Positions 42,727-52,227 are shown, numbered from the stretch's first letter. The stretch is 64,000 nucleotides of DNA from Hydractinia symbiolongicarpus (GCF_029227915.1 NC_079885.1:19665001-19729000); one strand, 5' to 3'. Numbers and translations: made by a program. The notes: generated by a model from the sequence alone, not told the origin.

Positions 42727-43215
42727 ATGAGTTGTTTCAAGACCCAAGGCATGTGCAATAAGGCTGTTTTCATGTACGTGCCAGATCGGTTCAAGACTCG
42801 GGAAATGTGTAGCAGGGCCGTTGAATTTTGTCCCACGTTCTTTGTGTATGTCCCGGATCATATAAAGACGCAGGACATGTGTGACATGGTTATTGAGGAA
42901 GTGTCCTTCTCTTTAGATCTAATCCCGGATCATTTCAAGACGCAGGACGTGTGCAACGAAGCTGGGGAAGAGTATCCCGACATGTTGGAGTACGTGCCAG
43001 ATCAATTCAAGACGAAGGACATGTGTAATGGGGCTGTTGAGGAGGATCCCCACATGTTAGAGTACATGCCAGATCAGTTCATGACGCAAGACATGTGCAA
43101 CAAGGCCGTTGAAAAGAACCCCTATATACTCGAGTATGTCAGGACAGGTTCAACAGGTTCAAGACGCAGGATATGTGTGGCAACATGTGAAATTCATAAG
43201 TCCTTTGGGTTATAA
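42727..43215 (+). CDS. repeat protein resembling DUF4116, C-terminus frameshifted
   Basis: From ATG 42727, about five tandem ~23-residue repeats of the form MCNKAVEKNPYxLEYVPDQF-KTQD. DUF4116-type repeats share this AV..N...L..VP...KT.E.C pattern. From about 43140 the reading moves out of register (the repeat KTQDMC reappears in another frame), so the natural end is probably the TGA near 43190. Such proteins recur in cnidarian Polinton-like elements as I recall; the role is unknown. Adjacent to the terminal repeat. Confidence 0.6.
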   Translation: MSCFKTQGMCNKAVFMYVPDRFKTREMCSRAVEFCPTFFVYVPDHIKTQDMCDMVIEEVSFSLDLIPDHFKTQDVCNEAGEEYPDMLEYVPDQFKTKDMCNGAVEEDPHMLEYMPDQFMTQDMCNKAVEKNPYILEYVRTGSTGSRRRICVATCEIHKSFGL

Positions 43216-43240
43216 GATGAAATCAAAATACTACTAATAA

Positions 43241-43369
43241 ATGTGTATCGGCTGTCAATCAAAATACAGTGTATTTGGAAGTGCAGCAGTCATGAATGAA
43301 CGAATGAGAAATTTGAGGCTTTTGAGGATTCAGTACCTAGAGGATCGTCTTAATGCCTTAGAATCATGA
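43241..43369 (+). CDS. small Cys-motif protein, helix deleted (copy 2)
   Basis: 42 residues, MCIGCQSKYSVFG...MNERMRNLRLLRIQYLEDRL. It aligns with both ends of the 69-residue protein at 30992-30783 but lacks the hydrophobic helix between them. Confidence 0.45.
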   Translation: MCIGCQSKYSVFGSAAVMNERMRNLRLLRIQYLEDRLNALES

Positions 43370-43388
43370 ATATAATTTATTATAAGTG

Positions 43389-43574
43389 GTGAGCCAATGC
43401 AAGGACTGCGAACGTATATTGGATGTGTACGACAGATGCGCCTGCGGACGTAGGTTTGTGGTAAAGGGTAAACTTTTATGCTGGTACTGCTACCAGGATT
43501 ATATCACATATAACGGGGGTAGCTGTGTATGTACAGTAACAAGCAATCCTCTGAAGTCGTTTGAATTACAATAA
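43389..43574 (+). pseudogene. zinc-ribbon-like protein, start codon lost (copy 2)
   Basis: Same cysteine pattern as 30781-30569 (CKDCERILDVYDRCACG, LLCWYCYQDY, CVC). The position of the ATG in copy 1 is GTG here and an in-frame TAA lies just upstream, so no normal start is available. Confidence 0.55.
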
Positions 43575-43594
43575 AGAAGATGCTATGATTTTAG

Positions 43595-44089
43595 GAAGAG
43601 CTTGTCAACCCCAAATTATTCTACTCATTTGCTGCTACTTTTACAGACATCAACGATATCAACGTGGATTATCTGACAGTGTCAGATCCCATACCTGCCA
43701 ATGGAGGTAAGGATAATCGGTGTATTATAGGATACCATACACGAGACCTCGTAGTAGCCCTCAAGGTAAAAACACCAAAAATCTGGTCCCCATATGGGGT
43801 CAGCTGGTGCAACGCCAATGTAGTACCAGCGATGAGTCTTGATTTTGAAGACTACCCTGATTGGTTTGCAAAGTATCGTCAAATCTGGAACAAAATCGAA
43901 GAGTTGATTTCTGAGCAATTTACGACAGAGCCTGTGAGAAAGGACCGTTATGTGAACGCCAAGCTTAAATACTACAAAAATGCAATCACAACCAAATTCC
44001 ATGGTATGCCAGTACCCTACAATGAACCCTCCCAAGCCAGTGCCATCCTGGCTATTTCATCGGTGTATATGCAAGGAATGTCGGTATAA
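43595..44089 (+). pseudogene. PKIWSPYGV-family element protein, start lost (copy 2)
   Basis: Open from the TAG at about 43592 to 44089: ELVNPKLFYSFAATF, VSDPIPANGGKDNR, PKIWSPYGVSWCNANVVPAM, KYRQIWNKIEELISEQF, DRYVNAKLKYYKNAITTKFH, MPVPYNEPSQASAILAISSV. More complete than copy 1, but no ATG precedes the conserved start; the first in-frame Met is at 43664. Function not known to me. Confidence 0.55.
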
Positions 44090-44135
44090 GGATTTCAAAA
44101 AAGAATGGTTGCTAAGTGAGGATTAAAAAACCATG

Positions 44136-44167
44136 TATTTTATAGGCCATACAGGCCCTATAAAATA
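44136..44167. terminator. AT-rich palindrome between convergent genes, copy 2
   Basis: TATTTTATAGG (44136-44146) and CCTATAAAATA (44157-44167) pair perfectly over 11 bp. Same position between converging genes as at 29942-29975, although the loop has changed. Confidence 0.45.
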
Positions 44168-44200
44168 TACAAAATTAAGGCTTACACTCAGGTGGAGACT

Positions 44201-44848
44201 CTAGGTAGCGCTTACATACAGCGCAGGTCGAACGTTTTTTAAAATCTCATTATGTGCCTCTTTCCTCCCTTGCGCAATTACTTGAGCACGCTCCTGTTCA
44301 TTGATGCTGTCTACAATACGGTTAAACCGTTGCCTCATCTGTTCCTTCAATAGCATATACTTTTCCTTCTCTCGAGAGATCACACGATACTCATATTCTT
44401 CAATCACTCCATTTTCTGCGCCTTTGAGATGAGATCGACAATAGAGTTCAATATCGATTCGGCCAATAGTCTTATATCTTCATGTTTCTTAGATTTTACA
44501 CCGAGCATCTTTGAGGCCTTCCGGAGACCGCTTGCCCGATTCCCACTGCGATCGTAATACCGCCCATGGCAATACAGAGAGGAGCCCCCAAACCTGTGGC
44601 TAACGCCCCGATCCCAACGCCCGAGGTAATGATGCTAATAGTAAACAGACCGTGGTCACAGAAGCGTACCCACGTGCCATGCATTTAAATTTTTTGGCAA
44701 GCCTGTCTCGCTCCTTAATCTCATTCCGCAGGTACTTTTCAATATCATCAATCTTTTTGAGTCTGTAGATTTGGCTTTCCTCCTGCATATCGGCGCCTTG
44801 CGCAGGTCCACTCGGTAAATTTGGGTACAGCTTGGCTATATCGCTCAT
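44201..44848 (-). pseudogene. coiled-coil/hydrophobic-core element protein, broken (copy 2)
   Basis: ATG 44848 (MSDIAKLYPNLPSG), the helix YRLKKIDDIEKYLRNEIKER, a frame change near 44690, the hydrophobic hairpin (ISIITSGVGIGALATGLGAP), another change near 44520, then a C-terminal helix EQERAQVIAQGRKEAHNEIL to 44201. The C-terminal third is better kept here than in copy 1. Confidence 0.6.
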
Positions 44849-45150
44849 CTTTACTCTATCAGCAAATGCAACGTTATGCCGGTGAACGAAACGTTCTTCT
44901 CGTGGTGAAATTCATCCGTTAACATAAACTCTAGACGGTCCGTCCAGCTTTAGAATTATCGTGACATTAGGAATCATAAGCAGTGGTAGCACTATCGCTC
45001 ATCTTTACTCTATCAGCAATTGCAACGTTATGCCGGTGAACGAAACGTTCTTCTCGTGGTGAAATTCATCCGTTAACATAAACTCTAGACGGTCCGTCCA
45101 GCTTTAGAATTATCGTGACATTAGGAATCATAAGCAGTGGTAGCACTATC
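44841..45150. repeat. 154-bp direct duplication of the Polinton/satellite junction
   Basis: 44841-44994 and 44995-45150 are nearly identical (one clear difference, AGCAAATGC versus AGCAATTGC). Each copy contains the start of the element gene, the virion-gene tail and the first ~45 bases of satellite sequence. Confidence 0.85.
44850..44948 (-). pseudogene. C-terminal tail of virion-like protein, truncated by the satellite
   Basis: About 30 codons ending in a TAA just before the next ATG: TDRLEFMLTDEFHHEKNVSF, matching the last part of the gene at 28581-29247. Upstream coding sequence is replaced by tRNA-satellite DNA. Confidence 0.65.
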
Positions 45151-45181
45151 TGTTTCATCTGATCGAAGTATTTGTTCATTG

Positions 45182-45228
<47 letters not shown>

Positions 45229-45255
45229 GGCGCTAACCAATTGCGCCACGGAGAC
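45182..45255 (-). tRNA. tRNA-Asn(GTT), A copy
   Basis: Leftmost copy, next to the duplicated junction. G26 is C. Confidence 0.8.
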
Positions 45256-45450
45256 ATGAAACTTACTGAAGTTTCCCTATTTACAAGTTGGCTCATTTAC
45301 TTTCATTTATTTTTAATAGCACATCTGATGATGCCAGTAAACATGGCTACAAGAGTAACACTACCGTTGCACTTACAGTTAACGTGACATTAGGAATAAG
45401 AGGCAGTGATAGCACTCTCTCATTCTTCTGATGGACATATTTGTTCATCG

Positions 45451-45524
45451 CTTCCCCGGGTGGGCTTGAACAACCAACCTTTCCGTTAACAGCCAAACGC
45501 GCTAACCAATTGCGGCTCAGGGAC
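45451..45524 (-). pseudogene. tRNA-Asn-like, B copy
   Basis: 5' end GTCCCTGAG breaks the acceptor stem; TTTGG in anticodon stem; T stem GGTTG. Confidence 0.75.
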
Positions 45525-45718
45525 ACGAAACATACTGAAGTATCCCTATTTACTAGTTAGCTAATTCAATTTCAATGTTTTTAACACCACATCTGACTAT
45601 GCAGGTAAACGTAGTTTCAAGACTAAAACTACCGTTGCTTTCACAATTATCGTGACATTAGGAATTATAAGCAGTGGTAGCACTATCTGTTTCAACTGAT
45701 CGAAGTATTTGTTCATTG

Positions 45719-45727
45719 CGTCCCCGC

Positions 45728-45775
<48 letters not shown>

Positions 45776-45792
45776 AATTGCGCCACGGAGAC
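45719..45792 (-). tRNA. tRNA-Asn(GTT), A copy
   Basis: Near consensus; acceptor junction CCACG-CGGGGAC instead of CCACC. Confidence 0.8.
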
Positions 45793-45986
45793 ATGAAACT
45801 TACTGAAGTTTCCCTATCTACAAGTTGGCTCATTTACTTTCGTTTATTTTAATAGCACATCTGATGATGCCAGTAGACATGGTTACAACAGTAACACTAC
45901 CGTTGCTCTTACAGTTAACGTGACATTAGGAATAAGAGGCAGTGATAGCACTCTCTGATTTTTCTAATGGACATACTTGTTCATCG

Positions 45987-45988
45987 CT

Positions 45989-46019
<31 letters not shown>

Positions 46020-46060
46020 CGTTAACAGCCGAAAGCGCTAACCAATTTCGGCACGGAGAC
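45987..46060 (-). pseudogene. tRNA-Asn-like, B copy
   Basis: Subtype with GCCGAAATTGG and GCGCTTTCGG, shared with copies at 47039, 48186, 48723 (nearly), 49795 and 50332. Confidence 0.75.
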
Positions 46061-46254
46061 ACGAAACATACTGAAGTATCCCTATTTACTAGTTAGCTAA
46101 TTCAATTTCAATGTTTCTAACACCACATCTGACTATGCAGGTAAACGTAGTTTCAAGACTAAAACTACCGTTGCTTTTACAATTATCGTGACATTAGGAA
46201 TCATAAGCAGTGGTAGCACTATCTGCGTTATCTGATCGAAGTATTTGTTCATTG

Positions 46255-46328
46255 CGTCACCGGGTGGGCTTGAACCACCAAGCTTTCGGTTAACAGCCGA
46301 ACGCGCTAACCAATTGCGCCACGGAGAC
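46255..46328 (-). tRNA. tRNA-Asn(GTT), A copy
   Basis: GGTGACG 3' end and AAGCTTGG; about 20 nt of the usual 5' flank are deleted, so CCTATTTAC abuts the gene start. Confidence 0.75.
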
Positions 46329-46502
46329 CCTATTTACAAGTTGGCTCATTTACTTTCGTTTATTTTAATAGCACATCTGATGATGCCAGTAGACATGGTT
46401 ACAACAGTAACACTACCGTTGCTCTTACAGTTAACGTGACATTAGGAATAAGAGGCAGTGATAGCACTCTCTGATTCTTCGGATGGACATATTTGTTCAT
46501 CA

Positions 46503-46576
46503 CTTCCCCGGGTGGGCTTGAACCACCAACCTTCCCGTTAACAGCCAAACGCGCTAACCAATTACGGAACGGAGAC
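46503..46576 (-). pseudogene. tRNA-Asn-like, B copy
   Basis: D arm TTCCGTAATTGG and TTTGG anticodon stem. Confidence 0.75.
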
Positions 46577-46770
46577 ACAAAACATACTGAAGTATCCCTA
46601 TTTACTAGTTAGCTAATTCAATATCAATGTTTTTAACACCACATCTGACTATGCAGGTAAACGTAGTTTCAAGACTAAAACTACCGTTGCTTTTACAATT
46701 ATCGTGACATTAGGAATCATAAGCAGTGGTAGCACTATCTCTTTCATCTGATCGAAGTATTTGTTCATTG

Positions 46771-46827
<57 letters not shown>

Positions 46828-46844
46828 AATTGCGCCACGGAGAC
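46771..46844 (-). tRNA. tRNA-Asn(GTT), A copy
   Basis: Matches the consensus: all four stems pair, anticodon GTT, T loop TTCAAGC. Confidence 0.88.
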
Positions 46845-47038
46845 ATGAAACTTACTGAAGTTTCCCTATTTGCAAGTTGGCTCATTTACTTTCGTTTATT
46901 TTAATAGCACATCTGATGATGCCAGTAAACATGGTTACAACAGTAACACTACCGTTGCTCTTACAGTTAACGTGACATTAGGAATAAGAGGCAGTGATAG
47001 CACTCTCTGATTTTTCTAATGGACATACTTGTTCATCG

Positions 47039-47040
47039 CT

Positions 47041-47071
<31 letters not shown>

Positions 47072-47112
47072 CGTTAACAGCCGAAAGCGCTAACCAATTT
47101 CGGCACGGAGAC
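47039..47112 (-). pseudogene. tRNA-Asn-like, B copy
   Basis: GCCGAAATTGG/TTTCGG subtype. Confidence 0.75.
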
Positions 47113-47306
47113 ACGAAACATACTGAAGTATCCCTATTTACTAGTTAGCTAATTCAATTTCAATGTTTCTAACACCACATCTGACTATGCAGGTAAACGT
47201 AGTTTCAAGACTAAAACTACCGTTGCTTTTACAATTATCGTGACATTAGGAATCATAAGCAGTGGTAGCACTATCTGCGTTATCTGATCGAAGTATTTGT
47301 TCATTG

Positions 47307-47380
47307 CGTCACCGGGTGGGCTTGAACCACCAAGCTTTCGGTTAACAGCCGAACGCGCTAACCAATTGCGCCACGGAGAC
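47307..47380 (-). tRNA. tRNA-Asn(GTT), A copy
   Basis: Same two changes as the copy at 46255 (AAGCTTGG, GGTGACG), but with full 5' flank. Confidence 0.8.
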
Positions 47381-47574
47381 ATGAAACTTACTGAAGTTTC
47401 CCTATTTACAAGTTGGCTCATTTACTTTCGTTTATTGTAATAGCACATCTGATGATGCCAGTAAACATGGTTACAACAGTAACACTACCGTTGCTCTTAC
47501 AGTTAACGTGACATTAGGAATAAGAGGCAGTGATAGCACTCTCTGATTCTTCTGATGGACATATTTGTTCATCG

Positions 47575-47648
47575 CTTCCCCGGGTGCGCTTGAACCACCA
47601 AACTTTCCGTTAACAGCCGAACGCGACAACAAATTGCGCTACGGAGAC
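47575..47648 (-). pseudogene. tRNA-Asn-like, B copy
   Basis: Unusual B: G10 kept (TAGCGC), but D arm reads AATTTGTTGTCGC and T arm AAAGTTTGG. Confidence 0.7.
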
Positions 47649-47842
47649 GCGAAACTTACTGAAGTATCCCTATTCACTAGTAGGCTAATTCAATTTCAGT
47701 GTTCTTAACATCACATCTGACTATGCAGGTAAACGTAGTTTCAAGACTAAAACTACCGTTGCTGTTACAATTATCGTGACATTAGGAATCAGAAGCAGTG
47801 GTAGCACTATCTGTTTCATCTGATCGAAGTATTTGTTCATTG

Positions 47843-47874
<32 letters not shown>

Positions 47875-47916
47875 TGGTTAACAGCCGAACGTGCTAACCA
47901 ATTGCGCCACGGAGAC
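47843..47916 (-). tRNA. tRNA-Asn(GTT), A copy
   Basis: Changes GCACG in D stem and AACCAAAAGG in anticodon arm weaken pairing. Confidence 0.75.
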
Positions 47917-48059
47917 ATGAAACTTACTGAAGTTTCCCTATTTACAAGTTGGCTCATTTACTTTCGTTTATTTTTAATAGCACATCTGATGATGCCAGTA
48001 AACATGGTTACAACAGTAACACTCCCGTTGCTCTTACAGTTAACGTGACATTAGGAATA

Positions 48060-48075
48060 AGAGGCAGTGATAGCA
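48060..48075. other. inversion breakpoint of the satellite
   Basis: Minus-strand monomer B sequence (..CACTCTCTGATT, read on plus) passes directly into plus-strand monomer A tail (AGTCTTGAAACTACG). The minus B copy is cut before its tRNA part. Arrays on the two sides therefore diverge. Confidence 0.85.
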
Positions 48076-48185
48076 CTCTCTGATTAGTCTTGAAACTACG
48101 TTTACCTGCATAGTCAGATGTGGTGTTAGAAACATTGAAATTGAATTAGCTAACTAGTAAATAGGGATACTTCAGTATGTTTCGT

Positions 48186-48226
48186 GTCTCCGTGCCGAAA
48201 TTGGTTAGCGCTTTCGGCTGTTAACG

Positions 48227-48257
<31 letters not shown>

Positions 48258-48259
48258 AG
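48186..48259 (+). pseudogene. tRNA-Asn-like, B copy
   Basis: First plus-strand copy after the inversion; GCCGAAATTGG/TTTCGG subtype. Confidence 0.75.
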
Positions 48260-48454
48260 CGATGAACAAGTATGTCCATCAGAAAAATCAGAGAGTGCTA
48301 TCACTGCCTCTTATTCCTAATGTCACGTTAACTGTAATAGCAACGGGAGTGTTACTGTTGAAACCATGTTTACTGGCATCATCAGATGTGCTATTAAAAA
48401 TAAACGAAAGTAAATGAGCCAACTTGTAAATAGGGAAACTTCAGTAAGTTTCAT

Positions 48455-48471
48455 GTCTCCGTGGCGCAATT

Positions 48472-48523
<52 letters not shown>

Positions 48524-48528
48524 TGACG
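48455..48528 (+). tRNA. tRNA-Asn(GTT), A copy
   Basis: Consensus except CCCGGTGACG in the 3' acceptor strand. Confidence 0.83.
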
Positions 48529-48722
48529 CAATGAACAAATACTTCGATCAGATAAAGCAGATAGTGCTACCACTGCTTATGATTCCTAATGTCACGATAA
48601 TTGTAAAAGCAACGGTAGTTTTAGTCTTAAAACTACGTTTACCTGCTTAGTCAGATGTGGTGTTAGAAACATTGAAATTGAATTAGCTAACTAGTAAATA
48701 GGGATACTTCAGTATGTTTCGT

Positions 48723-48796
48723 GTCTCCGTGCCGAAATTGGTTAGCGCTTACGGCTGTTAACGGAAATGTTGGTGGTTCAAGCCCACCCGGGGAAG
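48723..48796 (+). pseudogene. tRNA-Asn-like, B copy
   Basis: GCCGAAATTGG, GCTTACGG, and GGAAATG before the T arm. Confidence 0.75.
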
Positions 48797-48990
48797 CGAT
48801 GAACAAGTATGTCCATTAGAAAAATCAGAGAGTGCTATCACTGCTTCTTATTCCTAATGTCACGTTAACTGTAAGAGCAACGGTAGTGTTACTGTTGTAA
48901 CCATGTTTACTGGCATCATCAGATGTGCTATTAAAATAAACGAAAGTAAATGAGCCAACTTGCAAATAGGAAAACTTCAGTAAGTTTCAT

Positions 48991-49007
48991 GTCTCCGTGG
49001 CGCAATT

Positions 49008-49064
<57 letters not shown>
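48991..49064 (+). tRNA. tRNA-Asn(GTT), A copy
   Basis: Matches consensus; 3' flank GCCATGAAC. Confidence 0.88.
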
Positions 49065-49258
49065 CCATGAACAAACACTTCGATCAGATGAAACAGATAG
49101 TGCTACCACTGCTTATGATTCCTAATGTCACGATAATTGTAAAAGCAACGGTAGTTTTAGTCTTGAGAAAACGTTTACCTGCATAGTCAGATGTGGTGTT
49201 AGAAACATTGAAATTAAATTAGCTAACTAGTAAATAGGGATACTTCAGTATGTTTCGT

Positions 49259-49332
49259 GTCTCCGTGCCGCAATTGGTTAGCGCGTTCGGCTGTTAAAGG
49301 AAAGGTTGTTGGTTCAAGCCCACCCGGGGAGG
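49259..49332 (+). pseudogene. tRNA-Asn-like, B copy
   Basis: CTGTTAAAGGAA anticodon arm; GGTTGTTGG T arm. Confidence 0.75.
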
Positions 49333-49526
49333 CGATGAACAAATATGTCCATCAGAAGAATCAGAGAGTGCTATCACTGCCTCTTATTCCTAATGTCACG
49401 TTAACTGTAAGAGCAACGGTAGTGTTACTCTTGTAGCCATATTTACTGGCATCATCAGATGTGCTATTAAAATAAATGAAAGTAATTGAGCCAACTTGTA
49501 AATAGGGAAACTTCAGTAATTTTCAT

Positions 49527-49543
49527 GACTCCGTGGCGCAATT

Positions 49544-49600
<57 letters not shown>
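49527..49600 (+). tRNA. tRNA-Asn(GTT), A copy
   Basis: Position 2 is A (GACTCCG), one acceptor mismatch. Confidence 0.82.
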
Positions 49601-49794
49601 CAATGAACCAATACTTCGATCAGATAAAGCAGATAGTGCTACCACTGCTTATGATTCCTAATGTCACGATAATTGTAAAAGCAACGGTAGTTTTAGTCTT
49701 GAAACAACGTTTACCTGCATAGTCAGATGTGGTGTTAGAAACATTGAAATTGAATTAGCTAAGTAGTAAATAGGGATACTTCAGTATGTTTCGT

Positions 49795-49868
49795 GTCTCC
49801 GTGCCGAAATTGGTTAGCGCTTTCGGCTGTTAACGGAAAGGTTGGTGGTTCAAGTCCACCCGGGGAAG
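49795..49868 (+). pseudogene. tRNA-Asn-like, B copy
   Basis: GCCGAAATTGG/TTTCGG subtype; TTCAAGTCC T loop. Confidence 0.75.
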
Positions 49869-50063
49869 CGATGAACAAGTATGTCCATCAGAAAAATCAG
49901 AGAGTGCTATCATTGCCTCTTATTCCTAATGTCACGTTAACTGTAAGAGCAACGGGAGTGTTACTGTTGTAACCATGTTTACTGGCATCATCAGATGTGC
50001 TATTAAAAATAAACGAAAGTAAATGAGCCAACTTGTAAATAGGGAAACTTCAGTAAGTTTCAT

Positions 50064-50080
50064 GTCTCCGTGGCGCAATT

Positions 50081-50129
<49 letters not shown>

Positions 50130-50137
50130 GAGTGACG
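50064..50137 (+). tRNA. tRNA-Asn(GTT), A copy
   Basis: 3' acceptor strand reads CCACCGAGTGACG, breaking two pairs. Confidence 0.72.
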
Positions 50138-50331
50138 CAATGAACAAATACTTCGATCAGATAAAGCAGATAGTGCTACCACTGCTTATGATTCCTAATG
50201 TCACGATAATTGTAAAAGCAACGGTAGTTTTAGTCTTGAAACTACGTTTACCTGCATAGTCAGATGTGGTGTTAGAAACATTGAAATTGAATTAGCTAAC
50301 TAGTAAATAGGGATACTTCAGTATGTTTCGT

Positions 50332-50405
50332 GTCTCCGTGCCGAAATTGGTTAGCGCTTTCGGCTGTTAACGAAAAGGTTGGTGGTTCAAGCCCACCCGG
50401 GGAAG
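50332..50405 (+). pseudogene. tRNA-Asn-like, B copy
   Basis: GCCGAAATTGG/TTTCGG subtype with AACGAAAAGG. Confidence 0.75.
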
Positions 50406-50599
50406 CGATGAACAAGTATGTCCATTAGAAAAATCAGAGAGTGCTATCACTGCCTCTTATTCCTAATGTCACGTTAACTGTAAGAGCAACGGTAGTGTTA
50501 CTGTTATAACTATGTTTACTGGCATCATCAGATGTGCTATTAAAATAAACGAAAGTAAATGAGCCAACTTGCAAATAGGGAAACATCAGTAAATTTCAT

Positions 50600-50616
50600 G
50601 TCTCCGTGGCGCAATT

Positions 50617-50673
<57 letters not shown>
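50600..50673 (+). tRNA. tRNA-Asn(GTT), A copy
   Basis: Matches consensus. Confidence 0.88.
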
Positions 50674-50867
50674 CAATGAACAAACACTTCGATCAGATGA
50701 AACAGATAGTGCTACCACTGCTTATGATTCCCAATGTCACGATAATTGTAAAAGCAACGGTAGTTTTAGTCTTGAAACTACGTTTACCTGCATAGTCAGA
50801 TGTGGTGTTAAAAACATTGAAATTGAATTAGCTAACTAGTAAATAGGGATACATCAGTATGTTTCGT

Positions 50868-50908
50868 GTCTTAGTGCCGCAATTGGTTAGCGATTTCGGT
50901 TGTTAACG

Positions 50909-50939
<31 letters not shown>

Positions 50940-50941
50940 GG
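50868..50941 (+). pseudogene. tRNA-Asn-like, B copy
   Basis: GTCTTAG 5' end; GCGATTTCGGTTG anticodon arm. Confidence 0.75.
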
Positions 50942-51136
50942 CGATGAACAAATATGTCCATCAGAAGAATCAGAGAGTGCTATCACTGCCTCTTATTCCT
51001 AATGTCACGTTAACTGTAAGAGCAACGCTAGTGTTACTCTTGTAGCCATGTTTACTGGCATCATCAGATGTGCTATTAAAAATAAACGAAAGTAAATGAG
51101 CCAACTTGTAAATAGGGAAACTTCAGTAAGTTTCAT

Positions 51137-51177
51137 GTCTCCGTGGCGCAATTGGTTAGCGCGTTCGGCTGTTAACT

Positions 51178-51210
<33 letters not shown>
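51137..51210 (+). tRNA. tRNA-Asn(GTT), A copy
   Basis: C40 is T (CTGTTAACTGAA), a G-T wobble in the anticodon stem. Confidence 0.83.
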
Positions 51211-51404
51211 CAATAAACAAATACTTCGATCAGATGAAACAGTTAGTGCTACCACTGCTTATGATTCCCAATGTCACGATAATTGTAAAAGCAACGGTAG
51301 TTTTAGTCTTGAAACCACGTTTACCTGCATAGTCAGATGTGGTGTTAAAAACATTGAAATTGAATTAGCTAACTAGTAAATAGGGATACATCAGTATGTT
51401 TCGT

Positions 51405-51445
51405 GTCTTAGTGCCGCCATTGGTTAGCGCGTTCGGCTGTTAACG

Positions 51446-51476
<31 letters not shown>

Positions 51477-51478
51477 GG
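51405..51478 (+). pseudogene. tRNA-Asn-like, B copy
   Basis: GTCTTAG 5' end; GCCGCCATTGG D arm. Confidence 0.75.
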
Positions 51479-51673
51479 CGATGGACAAATATGTCCATCA
51501 GAAGAATCAGAGAGTGCTATCACTGCCTCTTATTCCTAATGTTACGTTAACTGTAAGAGCAAGGGTAGTGTTACCCTTGTAGCCATGTTTACTGGCATCA
51601 TCAGATGTGCTATTAAAAATAAATGAAAGTAAATAAGCCAACTTTTAAATAGGGAAACTTCAGTAAGTTTCAT

Positions 51674-51690
51674 GTCTCCGTGGCGCAATT

Positions 51691-51734
<44 letters not shown>

Positions 51735-51747
51735 GCACCCGGGGACG
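51674..51747 (+). tRNA. tRNA-Asn(GTT), A copy
   Basis: T stem changed to TTCAAGCGCACC, one mismatch. Confidence 0.8.
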
Positions 51748-51941
51748 CAATGAACAAATACTTCGATCAGATGAAACAGATAGTGCTACCACTGCTTATG
51801 ATTCCTAATGTCACGATAATTGTAAAAGCAACGGTAGTTTTAGTCTTGAAACTACGTTTACCTGCATAGTCAGATGTGGTGTTAAAAACATTGAAATTGA
51901 ATTAGCTAAGTAATAAATAGGGATACTTCAGTATGTTTCGT

Positions 51942-52015
51942 GTCTCCGTGCCGCAATTGGTTAGTGCGTTCGCCTGTTAACTGAAAAGTTGGTGGTTCAA
52001 GCCCACCCTTGGAAG
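51942..52015 (+). pseudogene. tRNA-Asn-like, B copy
   Basis: TTCGCCTGTTAACTGAA anticodon arm; CCACCCTTGG 3' end. Confidence 0.75.
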
Positions 52016-52210
52016 CGATGAACAAATATGTCCATCAGAAGAATCAGAGAGTGCTATCACTGCCTCTTATTCCTAATGTCACGTTAACTGTAAAAGCAAC
52101 GGTAGTGTTACTCTTATAGCCATGTTTACTGGCATCATCAGATGTACTATTAAAAATAAATGAAAGTAAATGAGCCAACTTGTAAATAGAGAAACTTCAG
52201 TAAGTTTCAT

Positions 52211-52227
52211 GTCTCCGTGGCGCAATT

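Larger units (their letters stand above)
42611..44948 (-). mobile_element. Polinton-type element, copy 2: inverted right end only
   Basis: Begins with the terminal repeat also seen at 23519 and continues with genes homologous to the right part of copy 1 but in reverse order and orientation. It ends abruptly inside the virion-like gene at about 44948, where tRNA-satellite sequence takes over. It preserves the terminal repeat and a repeat-protein gene missing from copy 1, so the two copies together show the complete right end. Confidence 0.75.
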
